A stretch of DNA of 64,000 bases, from NCBI RefSeq assembly GCF_014236655.1, contig NZ_JACMYG010000026.1:1-64000 (forward strand), in the 5' to 3' direction. This document shows, one piece after another, positions 26,606-35,310 of this stretch; position 1 is the first letter of the stretch; every line of letters begins with the position of its first letter. Source of the DNA: Pseudomonas kielensis. Lineage in GTDB: Bacteria > Pseudomonadota > Gammaproteobacteria > Pseudomonadales > Pseudomonadaceae. The notes under the pieces are model-generated. The model made no database searches. It was not told the DNA's origin and was given only the letters and a program-made list of their open reading frames with translations. A program made the position numbers and the translations under genes.

Positions 26606-27055
26606 ATGAAACTCCGTCTCCCCCTGTCAGTGCTATTGACTACCGCAAGTCTCTTCGGCTGCATCAACTCCTCACACCAATCAATGAATCTTCCGTTGGC
26701 AGCGACCCATAAAAACCCTGGTCATACCGCCACGACTACATTGACGGGCGAAGGTAATAAAACCAACTTTGACTTCTACATTACCGGCGTTCCAAACGGG
26801 ACCATCCTGCCGCCGCGCATCTACACCTTCATCAACAAAGGCAGTTGCCAGCAACCCGGGCCAGTCGCGTACGCAATGAACGATAAGGTCAACACCGAAC
26901 CCAATGCAGGCACCGGTGGATGGACCTTTTACAGAAGCGCGCCCATCACAATGCCAGACCTGCTTTCCGGCAAGTACGCCGTTGTCGTGCGTACTTCACC
27001 CGAGGATGGCAGCGCCGATATTTTCTGCGGCGATATTGCGCACGCGACTCGATGA
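26606..27055 (+). CDS. Small lipoprotein, paralog of the one at 38696-39148
   Basis: The 149-residue protein starts with a lipoprotein signal (LLTTASLFGC, lipobox Cys about 19). The mature domain (IPL/LPLAATHKNPGH, FDFYITGVPNGT, PPRIYTF, NKGSCQQPGPVAYAMN, SPEDGSADIFCGDI) is closely shared with the minus-strand gene at 38696-39148, including three Cys and the GSCQQPG block. I do not recognise a named family. GGAGG lies at the right distance before ATG 26606, and the leader resembles the paralog's leader. Not in an operon. Confidence 0.75.
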   Translation: MKLRLPLSVLLTTASLFGCINSSHQSMNLPLAATHKNPGHTATTTLTGEGNKTNFDFYITGVPNGTILPPRIYTFINKGSCQQPGPVAYAMNDKVNTEPNAGTGGWTFYRSAPITMPDLLSGKYAVVVRTSPEDGSADIFCGDIAHATR

Positions 27056-27185
27056 ACCGCCGGTAGTCATTTTTAAGTTGAGTCGCGCTTTGTGGCGATT
27101 GTGTTCACCGCGTTCATGGTTGGTATTTATTCAGTTTGTAATCCTAACGTTACATACACCAACAAAACACGGCTAGAGGTTAACC

Positions 27186-28454
27186 ATGCCAACCAAAACC
27201 ACTGCCCTGCCTGCTTGTACGTTCCTCGCGCTGTGCTGCCAGCAAGCCTGGGCCGGCGGCATCATGCTCTACGAAATCGGCACCGATAACGCTGGCCTGG
27301 CCAACGCCGGTGCCGCCGCCCGGGCCCAAGGCCCAGCGACCATCGCCAGTAACCCGGCGGGTATGAGTTACCTGCGGGGCACGCAGATCACCGGCGGCTT
27401 GCAAGTGCTGTATGGCGACCTGAGCTTCGATCGCGACGCTGGCAGCAATGTGGCCGGCAGCGGCAGTGGCAATGCCCTCGACCCGATCCCCGGTGGCAGT
27501 TTCTTCATCAGCCATGAACTGGATGAACATTGGAGCGTCGGCTTCGGCCAGTACGGCGACTTCGGCTTGGCGGTCAACTACGACAACGATTGGTCCGGCC
27601 GCTACTTCGCGCAGAACTCCAGCCTGCTGGGTCTGTCCCTGGTACCCAGCGTGGCGTATCGCTTCAACGAGCAATGGTCGGTGGGCGTTGGCGTCAAGGC
27701 CATGTACGGCATGTTGCAGGCGCAAACCGCCATCGACCGCTCTCCCTTCGGTTTCACCGATCGCGCTGACGGTCAGTACAAGTACAAGGACGGTGCCTGG
27801 GGTTATGGCGCCAACGTCGGGGTGATCTATGCCCCGCAATCCGGCACCCGCATTGGCCTGGCCTACACCAGCAAAGTCGACCTGGACTTCGAAGACCAGC
27901 TGGATGTGAAAGGCGACGGCCGTTTGCTGGAACGCATCAACGACACCAACACCAAACTCGACACCACTGTGCCGCAGACCGTAACCCTCAGCCTGTTCCA
28001 GCAACTGGACCGGCAATGGGCCTTGCTGGCCTCGGCCAACTGGCAGGACTGGTCGGAATTCGGTGAGATCGGCGTACAGGTCGACACCACGGCGTTTGGC
28101 GCGCAGTCGAAATCGGTCGATGCCGGTTTCAAGGACACCTGGCACCTGTCCTTTGGCGCGCAGTACCAGGCCTCCGAGCAATGGCTGTGGAATGTCGGCG
28201 TGGCCTACGACAGCAGCGCTGTCTCCGATAGCAAACGCAGCGTGATCGTACCTATGGGCGAGTCCTGGCGCATCGCCACAGGCGCCACCTATGCTCTGAA
28301 CCAAGACACCGACATCAACGTCAGTTGGGCCATGGTCTGGCTCGGCGACATGCCGGTGGACCAGACCAAGTCGATCTCGGGCAACCGAGTCTCCGGTCAG
28401 TTCGACGATGCCTGGATTCAAGCCCTGACCGGCAACATGACGTGGCGTTTCTGA
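27186..28454 (+). CDS. FadL/OmpP1-family outer-membrane transport protein
   Basis: The 422-residue protein has a signal peptide ending at about AWA-GG. The FadL family N-terminus follows (GGIMLYEIGTDNAGLANAGAAARAQGPATIASNPAGM, where the NPAGM motif is diagnostic). The rest is a 14-strand-type barrel ending in an aromatic residue (MTWRF*). FadL proteins bring long-chain fatty acids or other hydrophobic molecules across the outer membrane. It is monocistronic; the nearby desaturase remnant hints that a lipid-related locus once stood here. Confidence 0.87.
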   Translation: MPTKTTALPACTFLALCCQQAWAGGIMLYEIGTDNAGLANAGAAARAQGPATIASNPAGMSYLRGTQITGGLQVLYGDLSFDRDAGSNVAGSGSGNALDPIPGGSFFISHELDEHWSVGFGQYGDFGLAVNYDNDWSGRYFAQNSSLLGLSLVPSVAYRFNEQWSVGVGVKAMYGMLQAQTAIDRSPFGFTDRADGQYKYKDGAWGYGANVGVIYAPQSGTRIGLAYTSKVDLDFEDQLDVKGDGRLLERINDTNTKLDTTVPQTVTLSLFQQLDRQWALLASANWQDWSEFGEIGVQVDTTAFGAQSKSVDAGFKDTWHLSFGAQYQASEQWLWNVGVAYDSSAVSDSKRSVIVPMGESWRIATGATYALNQDTDINVSWAMVWLGDMPVDQTKSISGNRVSGQFDDAWIQALTGNMTWRF

Positions 28455-28544
28455 AGTTCCGCTATCGAAAAATGATGATTCAATCCATGAATCGCATTTT
28501 GAGCCCTGAATCCCTCTGTAGAGGCAGAAATGAATGTCCGCAAT

Positions 28545-28583
28545 GGGTCGGCTGCCGCCGGTGGCGACAGGCAGAAATCGGCC
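28545..28583. repeat. Dispersed palindromic repeat, copy A
   Basis: The copy runs from gggtcggctgcc to ggcagaaatcggcc, an imperfect palindrome around a gtggcgac centre. It shares its arms and centre with copies at 33989-34027 and 62574-62611, and is followed by gcagcccttcatg exactly as the 33989 copy is. Confidence 0.55.
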
Positions 28584-28642
28584 AAAAGCAGCCCTTCATG
28601 ATTGGCTGCTATCGCCTAACGGAATTCAACTACAGCTGCATT

Positions 28643-29722
28643 TCACTCGAATGCGAAAATCTTCTTCCAGTCCTTTTTCATGCTTATCACAGTCCAGCCG
28701 TCATTTGTCGCCTGGGTATATAAGGATTCGGTAAAGGTGCCCACCTTGGTATCCGGTAGTCCTTGCGCAGGACCATAGGCGTACTCACGTTCGGCGTCGT
28801 CATGCAGGACCAGCATCGCTAGGCGGGCACCCTTGCCGGACTTGGCGTACTCCAGCATTTGCCTGTCACCAGTGGAATTGCCGAAGGCTGCATTGGGTTG
28901 GCGGCCGACCAGCAGGTAAATGTTCTCAGGCTTGCCGGCATCGTTGTCGTTGAGCAGTATCTTGGGTTGCTTGATTAGCTGCGGTTTGCCGCTTTTGTCG
29001 TAGCCATACTCGGTGGTCCCGGCACTGCCGACGACCTGTTCGGGAGGCACACCATAGACCTCTTCGGAATAGGCGCGAACGAAATCCTGTCCACCGCCGG
29101 TGACGATGTACGTTCTGTAGCCATTGTCACGCAGGTATTGCATGACTTCCTTCATCGGCTGGTAGGTCAACTCGGTAAACGGGCGCTTCCAGCGAGGGTC
29201 TTTGGCCTTGGCCAGCCAGGCATGGACTTCCTGCTTGAACTCGTCCGTGGGCATGCCGCTCAGGGTTACCATGGCAATTTTCAGATAGTCATCAAGGGTC
29301 AGTTTCGCCATGGCGGCATGGTCCCCCGACAACACTGTCTTGAACGGTTCGACCTGAGCCAGCTCAGGTTTCGCCTCGACGGCGGCAGGCACGCGACTCA
29401 GGCAATAGAACAATTGACCATAGGCAGGGTGCTCGACCCACAACGTGCCGTCCTGATCGAACGTCGCGATGCGCTCTGCTGGCGCCACGAACTGAGTACC
29501 ACCTTCCTGGGTGGTCGCCTTGACGAATTCAACGATGGCTTGCTTGGCCGGCCCCTCATTCCAGGACGCTAGAGGGTCTGCAGCGAACACTGCCGTTGAA
29601 GCTATCAGGCTCAACCCTAATATCGTTAGTGGTGAGCCATAGCGTCGCCTGACGTGGGAGATAGGGCGCTTATCAGAAGTTACGGAGCTCCAAGTACGCT
29701 GCACCAAGATCATGAGTTTCAT
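28643..29722 (-). CDS. Exported HAD-family phosphatase
   Basis: The 359-residue protein has a long positively charged N-terminus followed by a hydrophobic segment (LTILGLSLIASTAVFA, cleavage near residue 48), so export is likely. HAD motif I is at Asp89/Asp91 (FDQDGTLW), motif II is TYIVTGGG, and motifs III/IV are in AFGNSTGDRQML. The cap-like region lies between them. It resembles bacterial 'haloacid dehalogenase-like' periplasmic phosphatases. It lies next to an outer-membrane barrel gene and a divergent arylsulfatase, so it may release phosphate from an external substrate. The first Met at 29722 is used; Met4 is an alternative. Confidence 0.82.
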   Translation of the reverse strand: MKLMILVQRTWSSVTSDKRPISHVRRRYGSPLTILGLSLIASTAVFAADPLASWNEGPAKQAIVEFVKATTQEGGTQFVAPAERIATFDQDGTLWVEHPAYGQLFYCLSRVPAAVEAKPELAQVEPFKTVLSGDHAAMAKLTLDDYLKIAMVTLSGMPTDEFKQEVHAWLAKAKDPRWKRPFTELTYQPMKEVMQYLRDNGYRTYIVTGGGQDFVRAYSEEVYGVPPEQVVGSAGTTEYGYDKSGKPQLIKQPKILLNDNDAGKPENIYLLVGRQPNAAFGNSTGDRQMLEYAKSGKGARLAMLVLHDDAEREYAYGPAQGLPDTKVGTFTESLYTQATNDGWTVISMKKDWKKIFAFE

Positions 29723-29964
29723 GATGTCTACCTATGGCTGATTTGGTAAGTCGTTGGTGGTACTTGCCTGCTCACCCTGTTGATGACTACAGCAGTCAGT
29801 TGGGAGTCCAGTGTAGATGTTTTGGTAGTATGTGCAGTTTCCGCAATCGTATGGAGTACCCGATAGCCTGCCTGTCGCGAAAGTCTTCCATCCAAAGCTG
29901 ACAGTGGCAGCAAGCAGAGCTCGGCCAAAACCAGGCGCTTACATGGTCCATTGAAACTTGGCAC
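29723..29964. other. Gap between HAD phosphatase and barrel gene
   Basis: The 242-base interval shows no gene. It contains a decayed 'cctgtcgcgaaag' to 'cggccaaaacc' segment similar to the arms of the dispersed palindromes elsewhere in the window. Confidence 0.3.
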
Positions 29965-30780
29965 TCACTTGGGAAACAACAGTGTAAACGCCACCCGGAA
30001 TCCCCAGCCCTCAGCACCATCTTTAGGACTATCTGCCCAATAACGTGGTCCTGCTTGCAGGGTCATGGGTTGATGGCCGACCTTGAACAACTGGGTAACG
30101 AAAAGGTTGATTGGCACTGACCATTCGCGTGTCTGCCAGTCATAGGTGGATTCGGTGTTAATTCCGAAGGTGGTGTAAGTGTGGGTGGTGTAGCTGAAGA
30201 AAGGCTGCAGGAAAGTCGCGTTGACCTTGTCCTTGTCATCGGGCGGGCTGTTTTCCACCGACCAGATGTGATTGGCGAGAATGCCACGGGTCCAACCGTC
30301 ATGCTGCTTGAGCAAGACCACCGTGGGGCCCAACCCCCATTGCTCACTGCTCAAAAGCTCATCGCTGCCGGTCGGCACCAGAATGGCCGGTCCTGCGCCC
30401 CAAATCCAACCGCTGGAAGTCGGCTGCTTGGGTGAAAAAAAGAAGCTCTGGGTCACATCCCCCGTACCGGATTTGTCCGCCTGGCCGCCAGGTACCAGAC
30501 CATGCTGGTCAATGATCGGCAGGATGGTACGGGAGATCAGGTTCCACTCGTCATTGATGCTGAAGGGCAGCACTGGCTGGATGTTGGTGACACTTTGGTA
30601 GCCGTCACCGCTGGGTCCGAGTTTCTGGTTCCAGTTGTATTGAATCGGCAAACTGTAAAGCGCGGCAACGGGATTTAGCGTTTGCTTGGCCAACTCGGCC
30701 TGACTATCGGCGGCGAGGCTGATTTCGGGCCATACCACCGCAAAGGTAATGAAAGGAACAAGTCGAATGCCATTGTTCAT
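29965..30780 (-). CDS. Probable outer-membrane beta-barrel 'transporter' protein
   Basis: The 271-residue protein has a signal peptide (ending at about SLAADS). It then alternates polar and aromatic residues typical of a small barrel (YSLPIQYNWNQKLGP, GWIWGAGPAILVPTG) and closes with VAFTLLFPK. Proteins of this type are annotated as 'transporter' or DUF-class barrels without a function. The ATG at 30780 has AGGAG six bases upstream; an in-frame TTG precedes it. It is transcribed divergently from the arylsulfatase at 31269 and together with the HAD phosphatase. Confidence 0.75.
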   Translation of the reverse strand: MNNGIRLVPFITFAVVWPEISLAADSQAELAKQTLNPVAALYSLPIQYNWNQKLGPSGDGYQSVTNIQPVLPFSINDEWNLISRTILPIIDQHGLVPGGQADKSGTGDVTQSFFFSPKQPTSSGWIWGAGPAILVPTGSDELLSSEQWGLGPTVVLLKQHDGWTRGILANHIWSVENSPPDDKDKVNATFLQPFFSYTTHTYTTFGINTESTYDWQTREWSVPINLFVTQLFKVGHQPMTLQAGPRYWADSPKDGAEGWGFRVAFTLLFPK

Positions 30781-31268
30781 TTCCAACTCCTTTCTCGAAA
30801 TTGAGAGTTTGGGTTGTCGTGTCGCGGTGATAAAGCTGAGGGTGACCCTGCCGCCAATGAGCTTAGATCAGGTATCTAAAAGATGTTCATCGGGGAAAAC
30901 TATCTCCGGTCAGTCGGATTAATTCGTATTAACTAACGCTCCGTTGAGCCATCGATCAATAGCCCCTCTTCATCGGGGCGAAATTTCCCCCATTGAAAGG
31001 AGTGTCCCAAAACTTTATTAGACCAAAACAGAAGATGGTCTCTTCAAAAAGCGTCTATTGATACAGCGAGAGCACTTACCACGCACACCTGAAAAACCGC
31101 ACTAGACTGTATCCTGCGCCTTAACTTGTGCATGGTCATGCAGGAAGGGGAAATGATTCTGTACGCAGTACCTAGGCTAATTACTCGGTGGTCAACGCAC
31201 CAAGTGTCAATGTAGTTGTGCACTCATCACCAGGTTGCCAACACAATGAAACAACGAGGATTGCTGGT
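30781..31268. promoter_or_regulatory. Divergent promoter region of barrel gene and arylsulfatase
   Basis: The 488-base non-coding interval between two divergent starts is AT-richer than its surroundings. It contains a TTAAT-tcgt-ATTAA palindrome near 30915-30935. A shared regulator is likely but no named operator is recognised. Confidence 0.4.
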
Positions 31269-32927
31269 ATGGACAAGCTATCGGATCGTTTCAAGCTGTC
31301 TGTCGTGTTTGCTGCACTATTGTCATTGAACGGATTTGCCCACGCGGCTCAAACGGAAAAGACCAATATTCTGTTTATCGTCTCCGACGATACTGGCTAT
31401 GGCGACTTGGGCCCCTACGGCGGTGGGATCGGTCGGGGCATGCCGACACCCAGCATCGATGAGTTGGCGGCAGAGGGCGTCACTTTCTACTCTTTTTATG
31501 CGCAACCCAGCTGCACGCCTGGTCGGGCAGCCATGCAAACGGGGCGTATTCCCAATCGCAGCGGCATGACCACCGTAGCCTTTCAGGGCCAGGGCGGCGG
31601 CTTGCCCGCAGCCGAGTGGACCTTGGCATCGGTGTTGAAAACCGGGGGCTATGACACCTACTTCACCGGCAAATGGCACTTGGGCGAAGCAGATTATGCG
31701 TTACCCAATGCGCAAGGTTATGACGTGATGAAGTACGTAGGCCTGTACCACCTCAACGCCTACACCTACGCTGACCCGACCTGGTTCCCGGACATGGATC
31801 CGGAAACCCGGGAGATGTTTCAACGGGTCACCAAGGGCGCGTTATCCGGCAAGGCGGGGGAAAAACCGATCGAAGAATTCAAGGTCAATGGCCAGTACGT
31901 GGACACGCCTGTCGTAGACGGCAAACCCGGCGTCGTCGGCATTCCGTTCTTTGATAACTACGTCGAAAAAGCCGCCCTGGAGTTTCTCGACACGGCGGCC
32001 AAATCGGACAAGCCGTTTTTCATCAACGTCAACTTCATGAAAGTGCACCAGCCAAACATGCCGGCACCGGAGTTCGTTCACAAGTCCATGTCCAAGTCCA
32101 AGTACGCCGACTCCATCGTCGAACTGGATACCCACATCGGCCGCATCATGGACAAGCTAAAGGCACTCGGCCTGGATAAGAACACCCTGGTGGTTTACAC
32201 CACTGACAACGGAGCTTGGCAGGATGTCTATCCCGACGCCGGCTACACCCCGTTCCGTGGGACCAAGGGCACGGTGCGTGAAGGCGGCAACCGAGTACCG
32301 GCAATTGCCGTCTGGCCAGACAAGATCAAGCCAGACACCAAAAACCACGAGATGCTCGGTGGCCTGGACTTGATGGCGACTTTCGCTTCTGTCGCTGGCG
32401 TGAAGCTGCCGGAAAAAGATCGCGAAGGCCAGCCCATCATCTTCGACAGCTACGACATGACCCCGGTACTCACTGGCAGTGGCCCTTCTCCGCGCAAGGA
32501 ATGGTTCTATTTCACCGAGAACGAATTATCCCCGGGCGCTGCCCGTGTTGGAAACTATAAGGCTGTATTCAACCTGCGCGGCGATGATGGCGCGCAAACC
32601 GGTGGCTTGGCGGTGGACACTAACTTGGGATGGAAAGGCGCCGAAAAATATGTGGCCACCGTGCCGCAGGTCTTTGACTTGTGGCAAGACCCGCAAGAGC
32701 GTTATGACCTCTTCATGAACAACTTTACCGAACGTACCTGGACGATGGTGCCGATTACCGGCGCGATCATAAAACTGATGAAAACTTACGTCGATTACCC
32801 ACCACGGAAATTGCAAAGTATGGGTTACGACGGGCCGATCGAGCTATCGCAGTACCAGAAATTCCAATACGTGCGTGACACCCTAAAAAAAGAAGGCATC
32901 AACTTGCCATTGCCAGCGGGCAACTGA
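31269..32927 (+). CDS. Exported arylsulfatase (formylglycine-dependent)
   Basis: The 552-residue sulfatase has a signal peptide (about residues 1-29, cleaved at AHA-A) and the N-terminal metal site NILFIVSDDTGYGDLG. The type I sulfatase signature CTPGRAAMQTGR has Cys82, which an FGE-type enzyme must convert to formylglycine. Further active-site residues follow in TGKWHLGE and YTTDNG. Substrates could be aryl sulfates or other sulfate esters in the periplasm. The start at 31269 gives a good signal peptide with GAGGA upstream; the in-frame start at 31188 does not. No FGE gene is in the window. Confidence 0.9.
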   Translation: MDKLSDRFKLSVVFAALLSLNGFAHAAQTEKTNILFIVSDDTGYGDLGPYGGGIGRGMPTPSIDELAAEGVTFYSFYAQPSCTPGRAAMQTGRIPNRSGMTTVAFQGQGGGLPAAEWTLASVLKTGGYDTYFTGKWHLGEADYALPNAQGYDVMKYVGLYHLNAYTYADPTWFPDMDPETREMFQRVTKGALSGKAGEKPIEEFKVNGQYVDTPVVDGKPGVVGIPFFDNYVEKAALEFLDTAAKSDKPFFINVNFMKVHQPNMPAPEFVHKSMSKSKYADSIVELDTHIGRIMDKLKALGLDKNTLVVYTTDNGAWQDVYPDAGYTPFRGTKGTVREGGNRVPAIAVWPDKIKPDTKNHEMLGGLDLMATFASVAGVKLPEKDREGQPIIFDSYDMTPVLTGSGPSPRKEWFYFTENELSPGAARVGNYKAVFNLRGDDGAQTGGLAVDTNLGWKGAEKYVATVPQVFDLWQDPQERYDLFMNNFTERTWTMVPITGAIIKLMKTYVDYPPRKLQSMGYDGPIELSQYQKFQYVRDTLKKEGINLPLPAGN

Positions 32928-32945
32928 CCACATCAGCTGGAAAAG

Positions 32946-32967
32946 GGCGGCCTCACCAGAGGTCGCC
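32946..32967 (-). terminator. Hairpin terminator between arylsulfatase and LysE gene
   Basis: ggcggcctc and gaggtcgcc pair over 9 bp with one G-T pair. On the minus strand the stem is followed by cttttcc, giving a T-run suited to the LysE gene that ends at 33112. It can also serve the arylsulfatase on the plus strand, so it may be bidirectional. Confidence 0.55.
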
Positions 32968-33111
32968 ACTTCAATATGACGTCACGAGTAGTGGCAATCT
33001 GGAGTTCTTTAGCAGTCACCGATGGCTGCTGTGGGTCGAACGCAGACGGTCACGACCGACCGCTTCTGGCCGATGGTGGAATCTCCACACGTCTTGCGGT
33101 CGATTCAATAC

Positions 33112-33726
33112 TCAGGTCAGCTGTCGTACTCCCAGGCCCAGAATCAGACCACCGCACAGGCGATCAATCACTTTCCTAGCATTCTGATACGCCGAGGAAA
33201 TCTTTGGTTGCGACAAAGCCACCGCAACCAGTCCATACCAGGCCAGCGAAACGACCACCACAACCACCAGCATTGAGACGAAGGTGCTGACCGAGGGGTG
33301 GGCGGGGGCTGCTGCTGAAAAGACGGCGGCGTAGAAGGCTATGGATTTAGGATTGCCGATGTTGGTAACGACACCCTGAAAGAAAGATTTCCGGGCGCTG
33401 CCAGCCGGGCCCTCGCAAGGCCGTAGGGCGGGATGCTTGCCTGCTTTAACGATCAGACGTACGCCAAACCACATCAGGTACGCAGCCCCCATTATTTTCA
33501 CAACCAGTACCGCCCATGGGAAGGCTGCAAACACAAGGCCCAGTCCTGTGATCGCACAGCCAGACCAGAGCAGGTTCACGGTCACTATACCGGCGACTAA
33601 GGCCAGCGCCTCTGCACGTGTGGCAGCTACTGCCTTGTGAACAACGGCGACGAAGTTCGGCCCCGGAATCACTACGCCCGCCAGATAAACCCAGAAAACA
33701 GTGAGCACCGCGGTACTGTCGAACAT
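33112..33726 (-). CDS. LysE/RhtB-family amino-acid exporter
   Basis: The 204-residue inner-membrane protein has about six hydrophobic segments and the LysE N-terminus VFWVYLAGVVIPGPNFVAVVHKAVA, including the PGPN motif. Family members export lysine, threonine or homoserine type amino acids and derivatives. The next gene on the same strand (34059-34874) is a DapF-like epimerase, separated by 332 bases, so a functional link is possible but they are not tightly coupled. Confidence 0.85.
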   Translation of the reverse strand: MFDSTAVLTVFWVYLAGVVIPGPNFVAVVHKAVAATRAEALALVAGIVTVNLLWSGCAITGLGLVFAAFPWAVLVVKIMGAAYLMWFGVRLIVKAGKHPALRPCEGPAGSARKSFFQGVVTNIGNPKSIAFYAAVFSAAAPAHPSVSTFVSMLVVVVVVSLAWYGLVAVALSQPKISSAYQNARKVIDRLCGGLILGLGVRQLT

Positions 33727-33988
33727 TTCGATCCCTCTTGGCGCTGGTCGGTATCAGTGCCTGGTTGAAGATTTCATCACGTTCTTCGCCGCGAGAGCAT
33801 CAATGCTAGCGAGCGAAGGGGCCGACAGTCAGACACAGATTCCACAATAAACTCCGATACAGTGACTTTTTATGCTAGGTACGCTGGTACGTTTTGCCCG
33901 GCGATGACGCGATCAGGGATCGCTATGGCCATGCGAGGAATGCTTCGCTGATAAGGACGGATGTGTGCTGCCTCCAGTGCCCGCAATT
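33727..33988. other. Intergenic DNA between LysE and DapF-like genes
   Basis: Most of this interval shows no gene. It holds the promoter of the LysE gene near 33730-33900, and the palindromic repeat described next lies at its right end. Confidence 0.3.
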
Positions 33989-34027
33989 GGCCGATTTCTG
34001 TCTGTCGCGACCGGCTGAAAACGACCC
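33989..34027. repeat. Dispersed palindromic repeat, copy B
   Basis: ggccgatttctg, a ctgtcgcgac centre and a degraded right arm (gaaaacgacc) match the copies at 28545-28583 and 62574-62611. The following gcagcccttcatg is identical to the flank of the 28545 copy, so homology extends past the hairpin. Confidence 0.6.
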
Positions 34028-34058
34028 ATTGCAGCCCTTCATGCTGTCCTGTCTAAAA

Positions 34059-34874
34059 TCAAACTTTCAACAGAGTATCCATGATTGTTCCGGAATAAAT
34101 CGTCTCCACCGGCCCGGTGAGAAAGACCGGTCCCACGCCATCCCATTGAACCGTCACAGCCCCGCCGTCACATTCAACCTCAACGCAACGGTCTAACAAG
34201 CCACGACGAATTCCATTAACGGCGGCGCCACAAGAGCAGGAGCCTGAACCCAGCGGAATACCCCCACCGCGCTCCCAAATACGCAACCGAATGCGCGCTC
34301 GGTCAATGATCCGGACGAAATGCACGTTCGTCCTTAGGGGAAACAAGGGGTTGGTTTCAATTGCTGGTCCAATCGTCTCTATTTCAACGGCTGTCAGGTC
34401 ATCCACGAAGTAGGTGCAGTGCGGATTTCCCATGCTGCATGCTGTTGGTTCACCGGCAAGTGGCAACACTGAAGTATCCATTTCAAGAGCCAGAGGAATA
34501 TCCACCCAGTTGAAAAGCGGCTTTCCCATATTGACGGAAATAGCGCCGGTTGAAGTACGTTCGCAAGTCAGTAGGCCACGGTTGGTTCGCAGTGCTACCG
34601 AAGTCATATTGGATTCGCGCATCAGCATATCTGCCGCCCCCCGCGTTGCGCTGCCGCAAGCGTCCAGCGGTGAGCCATCCGCATTCCAGAACACCAAACG
34701 CGCATCTGCATCATCGCAATCGAGCATCACAGCGAGTTGATTGAAGCCGATTCCTCGGTTGCGATCTCCCATTCTCCGAGCCAAATTGCTTGTGATTGGA
34801 TTGGGTGAGTTTCGCGAGTCCACGATAACGAAATCATCGCCATTGGCGTGCATTTTATGAAAACTCAGCGGCAT
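34059..34874 (-). CDS. Diverged DapF-family epimerase/racemase paralog
   Basis: The 271-residue protein has the diaminopimelate-epimerase fold signature: FHKMHANGDDFVIVD at the N-terminus, VFWNADGSPLDACG with Cys73 at the first catalytic position, SMGNPHCTYFV, and ERGGGIPLGSGS at the second active-site loop. In DapF that loop reads ERGAGET-ACGSG; here the second catalytic Cys aligns with Ser210 and the ET pair is IP. The substrate-binding NG after the first Cys is also changed (CGSATRG). It is unlikely to be the housekeeping enzyme. A different amino acid or a different outcome (such as elimination) is plausible. Confidence 0.75.
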   Translation of the reverse strand: MPLSFHKMHANGDDFVIVDSRNSPNPITSNLARRMGDRNRGIGFNQLAVMLDCDDADARLVFWNADGSPLDACGSATRGAADMLMRESNMTSVALRTNRGLLTCERTSTGAISVNMGKPLFNWVDIPLALEMDTSVLPLAGEPTACSMGNPHCTYFVDDLTAVEIETIGPAIETNPLFPLRTNVHFVRIIDRARIRLRIWERGGGIPLGSGSCSCGAAVNGIRRGLLDRCVEVECDGGAVTVQWDGVGPVFLTGPVETIYSGTIMDTLLKV

Positions 34875-35054
34875 AAATAGACCTGGCGACTACACATGAT
34901 GAGTTGAGGTTTGAAAACGATCTATCCCGACTCGCGTGACATTAGCAAGCTGTGTGGAAGCTAATGAGGCAAATAAGTCTGGCAGACCGGACCATTGTTG
35001 TGTTTGCTTCGTAAGCGGCTGCTAATGGCCGATAAAATCGGGCCACCAACGTCC
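34875..35054. other. Intergenic DNA with an inverted repeat
   Basis: This contains no gene. At 35027-35044 ggccgat-aaa-atcgggcc forms a near-perfect palindrome directly before the MITE-like element, using the same GGCCGAT word as its ends. Confidence 0.4.
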
Positions 35055-35252
35055 GCTACTGGCCGATTCTGTTGAAAAAGTCGGCCATGGTTTCCACGGT
35101 AGAGAAGTATGCGCTTGAGATTGAAATCTTCACGTTGAGCAGAGGATTCGCGGCTCAGATTTCGCATAGCGACGCGCAAAAAAGGCATGTTGAGCAGTCA
35201 GTACGTGGGCAGTCTGGAAGTACCGACTTTTTCAACAGAATCGGCCGATAGC
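35055..35252. mobile_element. MITE-like element with 24-bp perfect terminal inverted repeats
   Basis: Positions 35061-35084 and 35223-35246 are exact inverted copies of each other over 24 bases (words ggccgattctg and ttgaaaaagtcgg). With two mismatches the repeat extends to 30 bases (35055-35252). The interior of about 140 bases has no open reading frame. A diverged copy with a similar interior lies at 62425-62577. This is the structure of a non-autonomous element moved by a transposase in trans; no transposase is in the window. Confidence 0.8.
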
Positions 35253-35310
35253 TGCCTCCCATCAACGGCCGCTGTGGGTCGCTAGCTGCCCCTCCACTGA
35301 TCTTTCCCCC

